From: Pseudomonas koreensis
GTDB taxonomy: Bacteria; Pseudomonadota; Gammaproteobacteria; Pseudomonadales; Pseudomonadaceae
Length of the DNA: 64,000 nt
Reading direction: 5' to 3'
Assembly (NCBI RefSeq): GCF_024169245.1
Contig: NZ_JALJWP010000001.1
Coordinates: forward strand, 3,163,501 to 3,227,500
The notes under the pieces are model-generated. The model was not told where the DNA came from and made no database searches. It was given only the letters and a program-made list of their open reading frames with translations. Below, piece after piece: positions 26,673 through 35,450 of this stretch (its first letter is position 1; each line of letters opens with the position of its first letter). A program made the position numbers and the translations under genes.

Positions 26673-26762
26673 TGTGGGAGCGAGCCTGCTCGCGAAAGCG
26701 ATTGATCAGTCAACATCAACGCTGAATGTGATAGCGCTTTCGCGAGCAGGCTCGCTCCCACA
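26673..26762. repeat. REP inverted pair
   Basis: TGTGGGAGCGAGCCTGCTCG and the inverted copy ending GCTCGCTCCCACA enclose about 42 bases between the pseudouridine synthase and aminopeptidase genes. Confidence 0.85.
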
Positions 26763-26780
26763 TGGGGCCGGTGCTGGCTG

Positions 26781-27416
26781 TCAGAACGGCGCCGGGCACT
26801 CGAAGCGCAGGCGTTCGCCGGTTTGCGGGTGGGTGAAGCTGAGCATGCTCGCGTGCAGGCACAGACGCGGCCAGGCCGCCAGCGCTTGCTCGTGGGCGTA
26901 GAGGCCGTCACCGAGCAGCGGATGACCGATCGAAAGCATGTGCACGCGCAACTGATGCGAACGTCCGGTGATCGGTGTCAGCTCGACACGGCACCAGTCG
27001 CCGCAACGTTCCAGAACCTTCCAGAACGTCAGCGCATGCTTGCCGAATTCGTGATCGACCACATGCCGTGGCTTGGTCGGTGGGTCGTAGCGCAACGGCA
27101 GGTCGATGCTGCCGCTGTCCAGTTCCGGCTGACCCCAGGCCAGAGCGGTGTAGGCCTTTTCGGTTTCGCGGTCGTGAAACTGCCGCGACAGTTCGCGATG
27201 AGTGTCGGCGTCACGCGCGAGCAGAATGATGCCGGAGGTTTCCCAGTCCAGCCGATGGACGATGCGCGCTTCCGGATAGCCGTTTTCCTGCAGGCGAGTG
27301 ATCAGACAATCCTTGTTGTCGTCAGCGCGGCCGGGCACCGAGAGCAGCAGGGTCGGTTTGTCGACCACCAGTACGGCGGCGTCCTGATGGATGATGCGGA
27401 TGTTGGACAGCGGCAT
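26781..27416 (-). CDS. RluA-family pseudouridine synthase
   Basis: 211 residues. The catalytic motif is HRLDWETSGI (Asp), with RSHQLRVHM and a GDGLY motif later in the fold. It isomerises uridine in RNA. The short length and no S4 domain fit the RluA/TruC-like branch; whether rRNA, tRNA or both are targets cannot be told. It follows the min genes on the same strand, separated by a long hairpin. Confidence 0.9.
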   Translation of the reverse strand: MPLSNIRIIHQDAAVLVVDKPTLLLSVPGRADDNKDCLITRLQENGYPEARIVHRLDWETSGIILLARDADTHRELSRQFHDRETEKAYTALAWGQPELDSGSIDLPLRYDPPTKPRHVVDHEFGKHALTFWKVLERCGDWCRVELTPITGRSHQLRVHMLSIGHPLLGDGLYAHEQALAAWPRLCLHASMLSFTHPQTGERLRFECPAPF

Positions 27417-27441
27417 TAAAACAGCCTCGTAACAAATGCCA

Positions 27442-27488
27442 ACGGCGGTTCAGGACCATTCCACCGGGGAATGGCCCTGAACCGCCGT
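27442..27488. other. Long stable hairpin between minE and the pseudouridine synthase gene
   Basis: ACGGCGGTTCAGGACCATTC pairs with GAATGGCCCTGAACCGCCGT, about 20 bp with one mismatch and a short loop. There is no T-run. It may shape mRNA stability or slow read-through between minE and the downstream gene. Confidence 0.65.
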
Positions 27489-27506
27489 CATACCTGCCGG
27501 ATCGAC

Positions 27507-27761
27507 TCAGCGATCAGGCAGGGTGATGTTGAGTTCCAGAATCGAGCAACTGCCCTGGCTTTCCAGCGCAACGTGTACGTCGTCGTTGCCGATGTTGACG
27601 TACTTGCGGATCACGTCGACCAGTTCCTTTTGCAAGGCTGGCAGGTAATCCGGCGTGCTGCGCTGGCCGCGCTCATGCGCCACGATGATCTGTAGACGCT
27701 CTTTCGCTACCGAGGCGGTACTTGGCTTTTTGTTGGCACGAAAGAAGTCAAAAAGGTTCAT
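27507..27761 (-). CDS. minE: Cell-division topological specificity factor MinE
   Basis: 84 residues. The N-terminal MinD-interaction helix ([32 protein letters not shown]) and C-terminal dimer domain ([17 protein letters not shown]) are both complete. It releases MinD from the membrane and drives the pole-to-pole oscillation. Its ATG overlaps the MinD stop by one base (TAATG). Confidence 0.97.
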   Translation of the reverse strand: MNLFDFFRANKKPSTASVAKERLQIIVAHERGQRSTPDYLPALQKELVDVIRKYVNIGNDDVHVALESQGSCSILELNITLPDR

Positions 27762-28573
27762 TACCTACCTCCAAACAGGCGCTCGAAGAATCCCTTCTTC
27801 TCGACATCGAGGAATCGGTGGGCTTTTTCTTTGCCCAGCAGGCGGTCGACGGTATCGCTGTAAGCCTGACCGGCATCGCTCTGGTCATCGAGAATCACCG
27901 GCACGCCCTGGTTGGAAGCCTTGAGCACTGCCTGGGATTCCGGGATGACGCCGAGCAGGGTTACCGAGAGGATTTCCTTGACGTCTTCAACGCCAAGCAT
28001 CTCGCCCTTTTCAACACGCTCCGGGTGGTAGCGGGTGATCAGCAGGTGTTCCTTGATCGGGTCTTCGCCACGTTCGGCGCGGCGCGATTTGCTCGCCAGC
28101 AGGCCGAGCATGCGGTCCGAGTCACGTACCGAGGAGACTTCCGGGTTGGTCACGACGATCGCTTCATCGGCGAAGTACATTGCCAGGTGCGCACCTTTCT
28201 CGATGCCCGCCGGGGAATCGCAGACGACGAACTCGAATTGTTCCTTGAGCTCCATCAGGACTTTTTCCACGCCTTCGACGGTCAGCGCGTCTTTGTCGCG
28301 GGTCTGGCTGGCCGCCAGTACGTAGAGGTTTTCCAGGCGCTTGTCTTTGATCAGCGCCTGTTGCAGGTTGGCTTCGCCGTTGACCACGTTGACGAAGTCA
28401 TACACCACGCGGCGCTCGCAACCCATGATCAGGTCGAGGTTACGCAAGCCCACGTCGAAGTCGACGATCACTGTTTTGTGGCCGCGCAGAGCGAGACCGG
28501 TACCGATAGCGGCGCTGGTGGTGGTCTTACCCACACCACCCTTGCCGGATGTAACCACGAGAATCTTGGCCAA
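27761..28573 (-). CDS. minD: Septum-site-determining ATPase MinD
   Basis: 270 residues from a TTG at 28573 with AGGGGTG upstream. The deviant Walker A motif is [11 protein letters not shown] at residues 9-19; switch regions are seen in FDVGLRNLD and VCDSPAGIE. The C-terminal amphipathic helix (GFFERLFGG) targets the membrane. It recruits MinC and is released by MinE. A TTG start here is real, since no ATG or GTG is nearer. Confidence 0.97.
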   Translation of the reverse strand: MAKILVVTSGKGGVGKTTTSAAIGTGLALRGHKTVIVDFDVGLRNLDLIMGCERRVVYDFVNVVNGEANLQQALIKDKRLENLYVLAASQTRDKDALTVEGVEKVLMELKEQFEFVVCDSPAGIEKGAHLAMYFADEAIVVTNPEVSSVRDSDRMLGLLASKSRRAERGEDPIKEHLLITRYHPERVEKGEMLGVEDVKEILSVTLLGVIPESQAVLKASNQGVPVILDDQSDAGQAYSDTVDRLLGKEKAHRFLDVEKKGFFERLFGGR

Positions 28574-28742
28574 GGTGTTTCACCCCTAAGGAAGAAGGAC
28601 TGTTCAGCCCCTGAAAAACATCTCTTGAAAACTACTGCAGTCGGACAGCCTTGGCTGGAATTTGGCTTTGGGCCTTTTTCCTACTTCGTTTGAGCCGTTT
28701 TCGCTACGTTTTAGAGATGCTTGGAAAATGCGGCAGTATCCG

Positions 28743-29480
28743 TTAAAGCCGAATGATGTTCAACACGTCGCCCGACAGGCTGACCTGGACGCCCGAGCCC
28801 CACATCGGATCGCGACGCAAATCCTCGGAGACCTTGTAATGACCGGCGATGGAGATCAGTTCAGCGCTCAATTGCTGACAGAAAATCCGTGCCTTGGTGT
28901 CACCTTTGACGCCGGCCAGTGCACGGCCGCGCATCGGGCCGTATACATGGATGTTGCCATCGGCGAGAAGTTCCGCCCCCGGACTGACCGAGGAGACCAC
29001 GATCAGATCGCCACCCTGGGCGTATATCTGTTGGCCACCACGTACTGGCGTAGTGATCACGCGGGTCGGTTTGACTGTCGGCTCAGGCGGTTTTTCCGGC
29101 TTCTTTTTGACTTCGGCTTCCGGCGTTTCCAATGGGCGTTCGCGAGCACCGGAGGGCGGCAGCACGGGGATGTCGATGGCGATGGCGGCGGCGATGTCTT
29201 CGATGCGGCTGGCGCGGATGGCCAGGGTACGCAGACCGTGCTGACGGCAGACGCGCATCAGCCCCGGCAGGTCGACGGCGCCCTGGTTCGGCGGCAGTTT
29301 GTCCAGCGCCAGAACCAGCGGTGCATTGCTGAAGAAATTCGGCGCCTGGGCGACTTTGGCGGCCAATTGCCGATCGAGGCTTTCGAGGTCGTTACGGGCC
29401 AGTTCCAGCACGGTGATGGCCAGCATGCTGCCCTTGAGCTGGAATACGGGATCTTGGTCTAACGGGTCGGTTTGGCTCAT
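28743..29480 (-). CDS. minC: Septum-site inhibitor MinC
   Basis: 245 residues from ATG 29480; an upstream in-frame ATG would add 22 residues not typical of the family. N-terminal domain ([16 protein letters not shown]) inhibits FtsZ; a Pro/Lys linker ([15 protein letters not shown]) follows; the C-terminal beta-helix ([19 protein letters not shown]) binds MinD and septum. It lies 169 bases upstream of minD, so minD may have its own promoter. Confidence 0.95.
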   Translation of the reverse strand: MSQTDPLDQDPVFQLKGSMLAITVLELARNDLESLDRQLAAKVAQAPNFFSNAPLVLALDKLPPNQGAVDLPGLMRVCRQHGLRTLAIRASRIEDIAAAIAIDIPVLPPSGARERPLETPEAEVKKKPEKPPEPTVKPTRVITTPVRGGQQIYAQGGDLIVVSSVSPGAELLADGNIHVYGPMRGRALAGVKGDTKARIFCQQLSAELISIAGHYKVSEDLRRDPMWGSGVQVSLSGDVLNIIRL

Positions 29481-29597
29481 GTCGGCATACAACGGCTTGT
29501 CACTAAAAGTGCCGAGACTTATAACGAGAACGCCCGCGAGCCGCAAGCCGCGTCGAACGATGTAGAATGCGCGGCCACTGTATTTACGGAAGCTTTA

Positions 29598-30530
29598 ATG
29601 GATCGCCCGCGTTTTCGAAAAGCATATCTTGCTCCGCGCTTCTGGCCGCTCTGGTGCGGCCTGGGGCTTTTGTGGCTGATCGTGCAGTTGCCGTATCCGG
29701 CGCTGCTGACCATCGGTCGAGTTTTGGGCGCGTTGATGTATCGCGTCGCCAGTGACCGGCGGACCATCGCCCGGCGCAATCTGGAATTGTGCTTCCCGGA
29801 AAAGTCCGCCGCCGAGCGCAAACGCCTGCTCAAGGAAAACTTCGCCTCCACCGGCATTGCCTTTTTCGAAATGGCGATGAGCTGGTGGTGGTCCCGCGAG
29901 CGACTGGCGAAACTGGCTCATGTCGAAGGCCTGGAGCATTTGCAAAAGGCCCAGCGCGAAGGCAAAGGCGTGATTCTGATGGCTGCGCATTTCACCACCC
30001 TGGAAATCGGCGCGGCCCTGCTTGGCCAGCAGCACACCATCGACGGCATGTACCGCGAGCACAAAAATCCGTTGTTCGACTTCGTCCAGCGTCGTGGCCG
30101 CGAGCGGCACAACCTCGATTCGCTGGCCGTGGAGCGCGACGACGTACGCGGCATGCTCAAGCTGCTGCGCTCGGGCCGGGCGATCTGGTACGCGCCGGAT
30201 CAGGACTACGGCGCCAAGCAAAGCGTCTTCGTGCCGCTGTTCGGCATTCAGGCCGCAACGGTTACCGCGACGACCAAGTTTGCTCGCCTGGGCAAAGCAC
30301 TGGTGGTGCCGTTCACTCAAGAACGTCTGGCTGACGGCAGCGGTTATCGCCTGGTGATTCATCCGCCGCTGGAGGATTTCCCCGGCGAGAGCGAAGAGGC
30401 TGATTGCATCCGCATCAATCAATGGGTCGAGAGCGCATTGCGCGCGTGCCCCGAGCAGTATCTGTGGGCGCATCGGCGCTTCAAGAGTCGCCCGCCGGGC
30501 GAGCCGAAGCTTTACCCCAAGCGTCGTTGA
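29598..30530 (+). CDS. htrB: Lipid A late acyltransferase (LpxL/HtrB family)
   Basis: 310 residues from ATG 29598. An N-terminal membrane anchor (WPLWCGLGLLWLIVQLPY) is followed by the acyltransferase domain, with the HX4E catalytic motif in AAHFTTLEIG and GRAIWYAPDQDYG later. It transfers a secondary acyl chain (lauroyl or hydroxy-lauroyl) to lipid A precursor at the inner membrane. It is divergent from minC. Confidence 0.93.
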   Translation: MDRPRFRKAYLAPRFWPLWCGLGLLWLIVQLPYPALLTIGRVLGALMYRVASDRRTIARRNLELCFPEKSAAERKRLLKENFASTGIAFFEMAMSWWWSRERLAKLAHVEGLEHLQKAQREGKGVILMAAHFTTLEIGAALLGQQHTIDGMYREHKNPLFDFVQRRGRERHNLDSLAVERDDVRGMLKLLRSGRAIWYAPDQDYGAKQSVFVPLFGIQAATVTATTKFARLGKALVVPFTQERLADGSGYRLVIHPPLEDFPGESEEADCIRINQWVESALRACPEQYLWAHRRFKSRPPGEPKLYPKRR

Positions 30531-30565
30531 TTCACCCGTCCTGACAAGCACCCTGGAGTGTTGCG

Positions 30566-31738
30566 ATGAGTCCTGCTGAACCGGTCACAGGTTTGATTCT
30601 TTCCGGCGGCGGGGCTCGGGCGGCGTATCAGGTCGGAGTGCTGGCGGCGATCGCCGAGTTGCTTCCAGAGGGCGCGGACAATCCGTTTCCGGTGATCGTC
30701 GGCACCTCGGCCGGGGCGATCAATGCGGTCAGCCTGGCCAGTGGCGCCACGGATTTTCGCGCCGCCATCGAACGCCTGACCCAGTTCTGGCAAGGCTTTC
30801 GCAGCCACCGCGTATTGCGCAGCGACTGGCCTGGAGTGATTCATCAGGCCAGCCGTTTCGTCAGCCACAGCCTGCTCGGTCTCGGTCGGCAGATGCCGGT
30901 GGCGCTGCTCAACAGTTCGCCGCTGCGCGAACTGCTCGAGGAAAAACTGCACCTGCCCGGCATCGCCGAATCCATCGCACGCAAGCAATTACAGGCGGTG
31001 GCGGTGACCGCGTTCGGCTACGAGTCGGGGCAAGCCGTGACGTTCTATCAGGGTGGCGGGACCATCGACGCCTGGCTGCGGCATCGCCGCATTGGCGTGC
31101 CGACGCAACTGTCGGTCGATCACCTGTTGGCCAGTTCGGCGATTCCGCTGTTGTTCGCGCCGGTGAAAATCGCTGAGGAATATTTCGGCGATGGCGCGGT
31201 GCGCCAGTCGGCGCCGATCAGTCCGGCGCTGCATCTGGGTGCCAGTCGCGTGCTGGTGGTGGGCGTCAGCGGCAACCCGCGCGGCGTCGATCCGCAGCAG
31301 CCGCTGGAGCGCGCCTACAGCGGCCAGCAACCGACGCTGGCGCAGATCGGCGGGCACATGCTCAACAGCACGTTCATTGACAGCCTTGAGAGCGACATCG
31401 AGTTGTTACAACGGCTCAATCAGTTCAGTCATTTGCTCCCGGACGGTACGCCGACCCGGGCTTTGGGTGTGGCGCCGGTGGAGGTGCTGGTGATTGCGCC
31501 GAGTCAGCCGATCGATGAAATCGCGGCGCGGCATCGCCAGGAATTGCCGGCGGCGTTGCGCCTGTTTCTGCGCGGGCCGGGGGCGACGAAGACGAGCGGG
31601 GCGGGGGTGCTCAGTTATCTGTTGTTCGAGGCGGGCTATTGCAGCGAGTTGATTGAGTTGGGGCGGCGGGATGCGCTGGCCAAGCGCGAGGAGCTGTGCC
31701 GGTTTTTACGGATATCCGAAGCGGTGGCTCCCGCCTGA
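30566..31738 (+). CDS. Patatin-like phospholipase
   Basis: 390 residues, 35 bases after htrB. Oxyanion hole GGGARAAYQVG near residue 11, nucleophile motif GTSAG near 48, and the dyad Asp in DGAVRQSAPISP. No signal peptide; it resembles cytosolic or inner-membrane-associated bacterial patatins. It should cleave acyl chains from phospholipids or lysophospholipids. Adjacency to the lipid A acyltransferase gene suggests envelope lipid turnover. Confidence 0.9.
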   Translation: MSPAEPVTGLILSGGGARAAYQVGVLAAIAELLPEGADNPFPVIVGTSAGAINAVSLASGATDFRAAIERLTQFWQGFRSHRVLRSDWPGVIHQASRFVSHSLLGLGRQMPVALLNSSPLRELLEEKLHLPGIAESIARKQLQAVAVTAFGYESGQAVTFYQGGGTIDAWLRHRRIGVPTQLSVDHLLASSAIPLLFAPVKIAEEYFGDGAVRQSAPISPALHLGASRVLVVGVSGNPRGVDPQQPLERAYSGQQPTLAQIGGHMLNSTFIDSLESDIELLQRLNQFSHLLPDGTPTRALGVAPVEVLVIAPSQPIDEIAARHRQELPAALRLFLRGPGATKTSGAGVLSYLLFEAGYCSELIELGRRDALAKREELCRFLRISEAVAPA

Positions 31739-31753
31739 AATCTGCGGTGAGGC

Positions 31754-31818
31754 CTTCGCGAGCAGGCTCGCTCCCACATTGGAACGCGGTCAAATGTGGG
31801 AGCGAGCCTGCTCGCGAA
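31754..31818. repeat. REP inverted pair
   Basis: TTCGCGAGCAGGCTCGCTCC and TGTGGGAGCGAGCCTGCTCG are separated by ~18 bases, between convergent patatin and porin genes. Confidence 0.85.
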
Positions 31819-31828
31819 GCTTTTATGA

Positions 31829-32614
31829 TCAGAAGTGGAACTTCACCAGGAAGCTCGTGGTGCTCTGGTCGGTCTTGAAGTACTGGCTGTCCTTGATCCC
31901 GTACTTGTCCGACCAATAGTCGTATTCGACACCGACATACAACTGCTTCTCGCCGAAATTCAGCGCCTTGCCCAAGTCGTATTTGACTTGCGGGTTGAAG
32001 TGCAGGTTGGCGTGGTAGTCGCCCTTGGAGTTGGAGTCGTTGTCGACCACCCAGTCCATGAAGCCATCGATCAGGATGTCCGACTTGCCGACCGGGATGG
32101 TGTAGGACCACACCGGGGTGATCTGCCAGACATTGTCACCGGCGCGTGCGCCCTGGGTGTGACGCTGATAGAAGTTCAGCTGGAAGTAGTCGAAGCCCGG
32201 GATCGCCAGGTCGAAACCCGGACCGATCAGGTACGCCTCGGTATCGCCTTCACCGAATTCGTAGGTCATGGCGACGAGGACGTCTTTGATCGGGCCGAAC
32301 TCGATCTTCTGGTCGAGCACCTTGCCCAGCGAGATGCGTGGGCTGAACTCACCGTAGTAGGTATTCGGACCGTTGCTGAAGTCCTTGCCACCGTTGTAGA
32401 AGATCTTGTCGAAGAAGAAGAAATTATCCCCGTACGTCCACGCATCGGCGTGTTCGAAAGTCACGGTCTGCTGAATGCGCGGGTTGACCTGGAAGTCCTT
32501 GCCATACAGGTAGGTCAGGCTGTTGTTCTGCCACTGCAGCAGGTCTTCGGCCATCGCCTGGCCGCCGGCGAACATCGATCCGGCCAGCATCAGGCTGGTG
32601 CACATGCGTTTCAT
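31829..32614 (-). CDS. Tsx-like nucleoside-specific outer-membrane channel (copy 1)
   Basis: 261 residues from ATG 32614 (GGGAG seven bases before; an ATG 30 bases upstream is rejected because it would precede the signal peptide). Signal peptide MKRMCTSLMLAGSMFAGGQA, cut before EDLLQW. The mature part alternates polar and aromatic strands and ends SFLVKFHF, a beta-barrel C-terminus with terminal Phe. Tsx proteins pass nucleosides through the outer membrane. Neighbours suggest purine uptake; the exact solute is inferred. Confidence 0.88.
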   Translation of the reverse strand: MKRMCTSLMLAGSMFAGGQAMAEDLLQWQNNSLTYLYGKDFQVNPRIQQTVTFEHADAWTYGDNFFFFDKIFYNGGKDFSNGPNTYYGEFSPRISLGKVLDQKIEFGPIKDVLVAMTYEFGEGDTEAYLIGPGFDLAIPGFDYFQLNFYQRHTQGARAGDNVWQITPVWSYTIPVGKSDILIDGFMDWVVDNDSNSKGDYHANLHFNPQVKYDLGKALNFGEKQLYVGVEYDYWSDKYGIKDSQYFKTDQSTTSFLVKFHF

Positions 32615-32986
32615 TCGGTTGCTCCCAAAGTAGGTGTTGCACATTATTTTTTTAAGTTCGGCGCTCTGGTGTGGCGCCTTTTTTTCGTTGCTGAAAAAGT
32701 CATCCGATCGGTCAGCTTCATTGCTGTTAGCAAGAGCTGCGCCAAGGCTTTTCGAAAAACAAAAAAACGCCGTTCGGCTGCTGAAAAACAGTCGATCGAG
32801 CGTGTTTTCGGGGGCCTCAGAACTGACCAGGGCCGGGATAAGTTGGCTTTTCGGTCAGAAATTAAATCCGGGCTTTTTTTTAGACCGGATTCGGAAGGCC
32901 GCGGAGAATACTGACTCCTTGGCCAACGCTCAAGTGCCCCGCAACAGAGCACCGACGACAGGCATGGCGCACGGTTGCGGGCCATC
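32615..32986. other. Intergenic region between two porin genes
   Basis: No supported gene in 372 bases; a 113-codon minus-strand frame here has no protein-like pattern. GGCGC...GCGCC at ~32660 with eight following T residues looks like a terminator on the plus strand, although no plus-strand gene ends nearby. An inverted repeat CCCGCAAC/GTTGCGGG lies close after the upstream porin stop. It probably holds the promoter of copy 1. Confidence 0.45.
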
Positions 32987-33772
32987 TCAGAAGTGCACCT
33001 TCAGCAGCAGGCTGGCGGTGTTCTGGTTGGTGTCGAACGAGTGGCTGTTCTCGATGCCGTACTTGTTCTTCCAGTAGCTGTACTCGGTGCCGACGTACAG
33101 CTGTTTCTGGCTCCAGCCCAAGGCTTTGCCGAGGTCATATTTGATCTGCGGGTTGATGTGCAGGTTGGCGTGGTAGGTGCCGCGGGAGTTCTCGTCGTTG
33201 TCGACGACCCAGTCGAGGTAGCCGTCGATCAGCACATCGGAACTGCCCAGCGGGAAGCTCCAGGACCACGCGGGGGTAATCTGCCAGACGCCATCGCCGG
33301 GGCGCGCGCCTTCGGTGTGGCGGCGGAAAATGTTCAGCGTGACGTAGTTGAAACCGGGCACTTTCAGGTCGAAGCCGGGGCCGATCAGGTAGGCCTCGCT
33401 TTCCCCTTCGCCGTACTCGTAGGTCATCGCCAGCAGCACGTCCTTGATCGGGCCGAACTCGAGCTTGCGGTCGAGGATCTTGCCGAAGGACAGGCGCGGG
33501 GTGAACTCGCCGTAGAAGGTGTGCGGGCCCTTGTTCGCATCTTCCTTGCCGTTGTAGAAGATCTTGTCGACGAACAGAAAGTTGTCGCCGTACTTCCACT
33601 TGTCGGCGTGCTCGAAAGTGACTGTCTGCTGGTACGACGGGTTGATCGCGAAGTTCTTGCCGTACAGGTAACTGAGGCTGTTGCTCTGCCACAGCAGCAG
33701 GTCGCCGGCCATGGCCTGACTGGCAGCCAGCAGGCCGCTACCCAACACAACGCTGGTTTGCGTGCGGATCAT
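32987..33772 (-). CDS. Tsx-like nucleoside-specific outer-membrane channel (copy 2)
   Basis: 261 residues. Signal peptide MIRTQTSVVLGSGLLAASQA, cut after AMA. Highly similar to copy 1 through the barrel (shared QQTVTFEHAD, DKIFYNG, EFGPIKDVL, AYLIGPGFDL), with the same C-terminal Phe, so the pair arose by tandem duplication. Different loop residues may give different purine or nucleoside specificity. Both precede the urate pathway genes. Confidence 0.88.
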   Translation of the reverse strand: MIRTQTSVVLGSGLLAASQAMAGDLLLWQSNSLSYLYGKNFAINPSYQQTVTFEHADKWKYGDNFLFVDKIFYNGKEDANKGPHTFYGEFTPRLSFGKILDRKLEFGPIKDVLLAMTYEYGEGESEAYLIGPGFDLKVPGFNYVTLNIFRRHTEGARPGDGVWQITPAWSWSFPLGSSDVLIDGYLDWVVDNDENSRGTYHANLHINPQIKYDLGKALGWSQKQLYVGTEYSYWKNKYGIENSHSFDTNQNTASLLLKVHF

Positions 33773-33822
33773 CTGTTGCTCCCTCTTGTTTTTATTTTCA
33801 AGGCACAGAGTTGCGATCCCTT

Positions 33823-33912
33823 TGTAGGAGTGAGCCTGCTCGCGATAGCGGGATTACATTCAACAAATCAGTTGACTGAAAAGACGCAATCGCGAGCAGG
33901 CTCACTCCTACA
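33823..33912. repeat. REP inverted pair
   Basis: TGTAGGAGTGAGCCTGCTCG and the inverted copy ending CTCACTCCTACA enclose about 42 bases, between permease and porin genes. Confidence 0.85.
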
Positions 33913-33931
33913 GGGGGAATGGGTGAGGCTG

Positions 33932-35284
33932 TCAGTGAGCATGGCAATCGTTGATCGCCGCACGCTCCTTGCCGCCGAGGATGTTGAACAGCAGGTTCAG
34001 GGTCAGCGCGCTGAGGGTGGCCATGGCGATGCCGCTGTGGGTGATCGGGCTCATCCACATCGGCAGGTGGGCAAAAAATTCCGGACGCACGACGGGGATC
34101 AGGCCCATGCCAATGCTCACCGCAACCAGCAACTGATTGCGCCGGTCACCGATGTCGGCCTCTTGCAGGATCTTGATGCCAGTGGCGGCGACCATGCCGA
34201 ACATCGCAATTGCTGCGCCGCCGAGCACCGCCGGTGGAATCGACGCCACCAGAAACGCCGCTTTCGGCAGCAGGCTCAAGACGATCAGCAAGCCGCCGGC
34301 GACGATGGTCACCGAACGGCAGCGCACGCCGGTCATCTGCACCAGGCCGATGTTCTGCGCGAACGAGGAGTGGGTGAAGGTGTTGAAGAAGCCGGCGAAG
34401 AACGACGCGCCGGCGTCGCACAGCAAGCCGCGACGGAGCATGCGCGGGCAGACTTCCTGGCCGGTGATCTTGCCCAGTGCGAGGAACATCCCGGTGGACT
34501 CGACGAAGATGATCACCACCACCAGACACATCGACAGAATCGGTGCCAGCTCGAACTTGGGCATGCCGAAATGCAGTGGGGTGACGAATTGAATCCACGG
34601 CGCGCTCGCCATGCCGCTGAGGTCGACCATGCCGATCACGCCGCACAATACGTAGCCCAGGCACATGCCGATCAGCACGGAAATGTTGACCCAGAATCCG
34701 CGCATGAAGCGGTGGACCAAAAGGATGGTGGCCAACACCAGCGCAGCGATGGCCAGATAAATCGGCGAACCGAATTGTGCGGCGTCGACACCGCCACCGG
34801 CCCAGTTCACGGCGACGGGGAACAGCGATAAACCGATCGAGGTGATGACCGTGCCGGTCACCAGCGGCGGGAAGAAACGCACGACCTTGGACATGAACGG
34901 CGCGATCAGCATGCCGAAGAAGCCGGCAGCGATCGTCGCACCGAAGATCCCTTGCAGACCGATGCCGGGCATGCCGGCCATGGCGACCATACTGCCGACC
35001 GCGGCGAAACTGGCGCCCATCATCACCGGCATGCGAATGCCCATCGGGCCGATGCCGAGCGACTGCACGATGGTGGCGATGCCGGCGACCAGCAGGTCGG
35101 CGTTGATCAGGAAGGCGATTTCTTCGCGACTCAGGCCAGCGGCCTGTCCGATGATCAGCGGCACCGCGATGGCACCGCCGTACATCAGCAGAACATGTTG
35201 CAGACCGACCAGGATCAGTTGCAAAAGGGGCAAACGCTGAATGGCGGGTGCGTCGGGGATGCGCGCTTTGGACAGCTCGGACAT
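33932..35284 (-). CDS. NCS2 urate/xanthine permease
   Basis: 450 residues, about 14 membrane helices. NAT/NCS2 signatures: QHVLLMYGGAIAVPLI near residue 28 and QNIGLVQMTGVRCRS near 320, with the family's Glu in VVIIFVESTGMFLA. The variant with QMTGV is typical of urate or xanthine carriers such as UacT. Good ribosome site GAGGTG. Next to PuuD and the allantoin genes, so urate import is the best guess; xanthine is possible. Confidence 0.88.
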   Translation of the reverse strand: MSELSKARIPDAPAIQRLPLLQLILVGLQHVLLMYGGAIAVPLIIGQAAGLSREEIAFLINADLLVAGIATIVQSLGIGPMGIRMPVMMGASFAAVGSMVAMAGMPGIGLQGIFGATIAAGFFGMLIAPFMSKVVRFFPPLVTGTVITSIGLSLFPVAVNWAGGGVDAAQFGSPIYLAIAALVLATILLVHRFMRGFWVNISVLIGMCLGYVLCGVIGMVDLSGMASAPWIQFVTPLHFGMPKFELAPILSMCLVVVIIFVESTGMFLALGKITGQEVCPRMLRRGLLCDAGASFFAGFFNTFTHSSFAQNIGLVQMTGVRCRSVTIVAGGLLIVLSLLPKAAFLVASIPPAVLGGAAIAMFGMVAATGIKILQEADIGDRRNQLLVAVSIGMGLIPVVRPEFFAHLPMWMSPITHSGIAMATLSALTLNLLFNILGGKERAAINDCHAH

Positions 35285-35376
35285 GCAACACCTCGGATCT
35301 TTTTTATTCTTGTGATTAACAGCTGCCGGGTTGCTTGCAGCTGTTTCTGTGCATCAGGTAAACCGCGTTAAGGCGA

Positions 35377-35440
35377 TTCGCGAGCAGGCTCGCTCCCACA
35401 GGAAATGCGCGATCTCTGTGGGAGCGAGCATGCTCGCGAA
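35377..35440. repeat. REP inverted pair
   Basis: TTCGCGAGCAGGCTCGCTCC and TGTGGGAGCGAGCATGCTCG with ~17 bases between, after the puuD gene. Confidence 0.82.
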
Positions 35441-35450
35441 GCTTTGTTGC

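Noticed and set aside
32644..32985. A 113-codon minus-strand frame between the porin genes
   Set aside because: No ribosome site or protein-like pattern; the region is most likely promoter and repeats.
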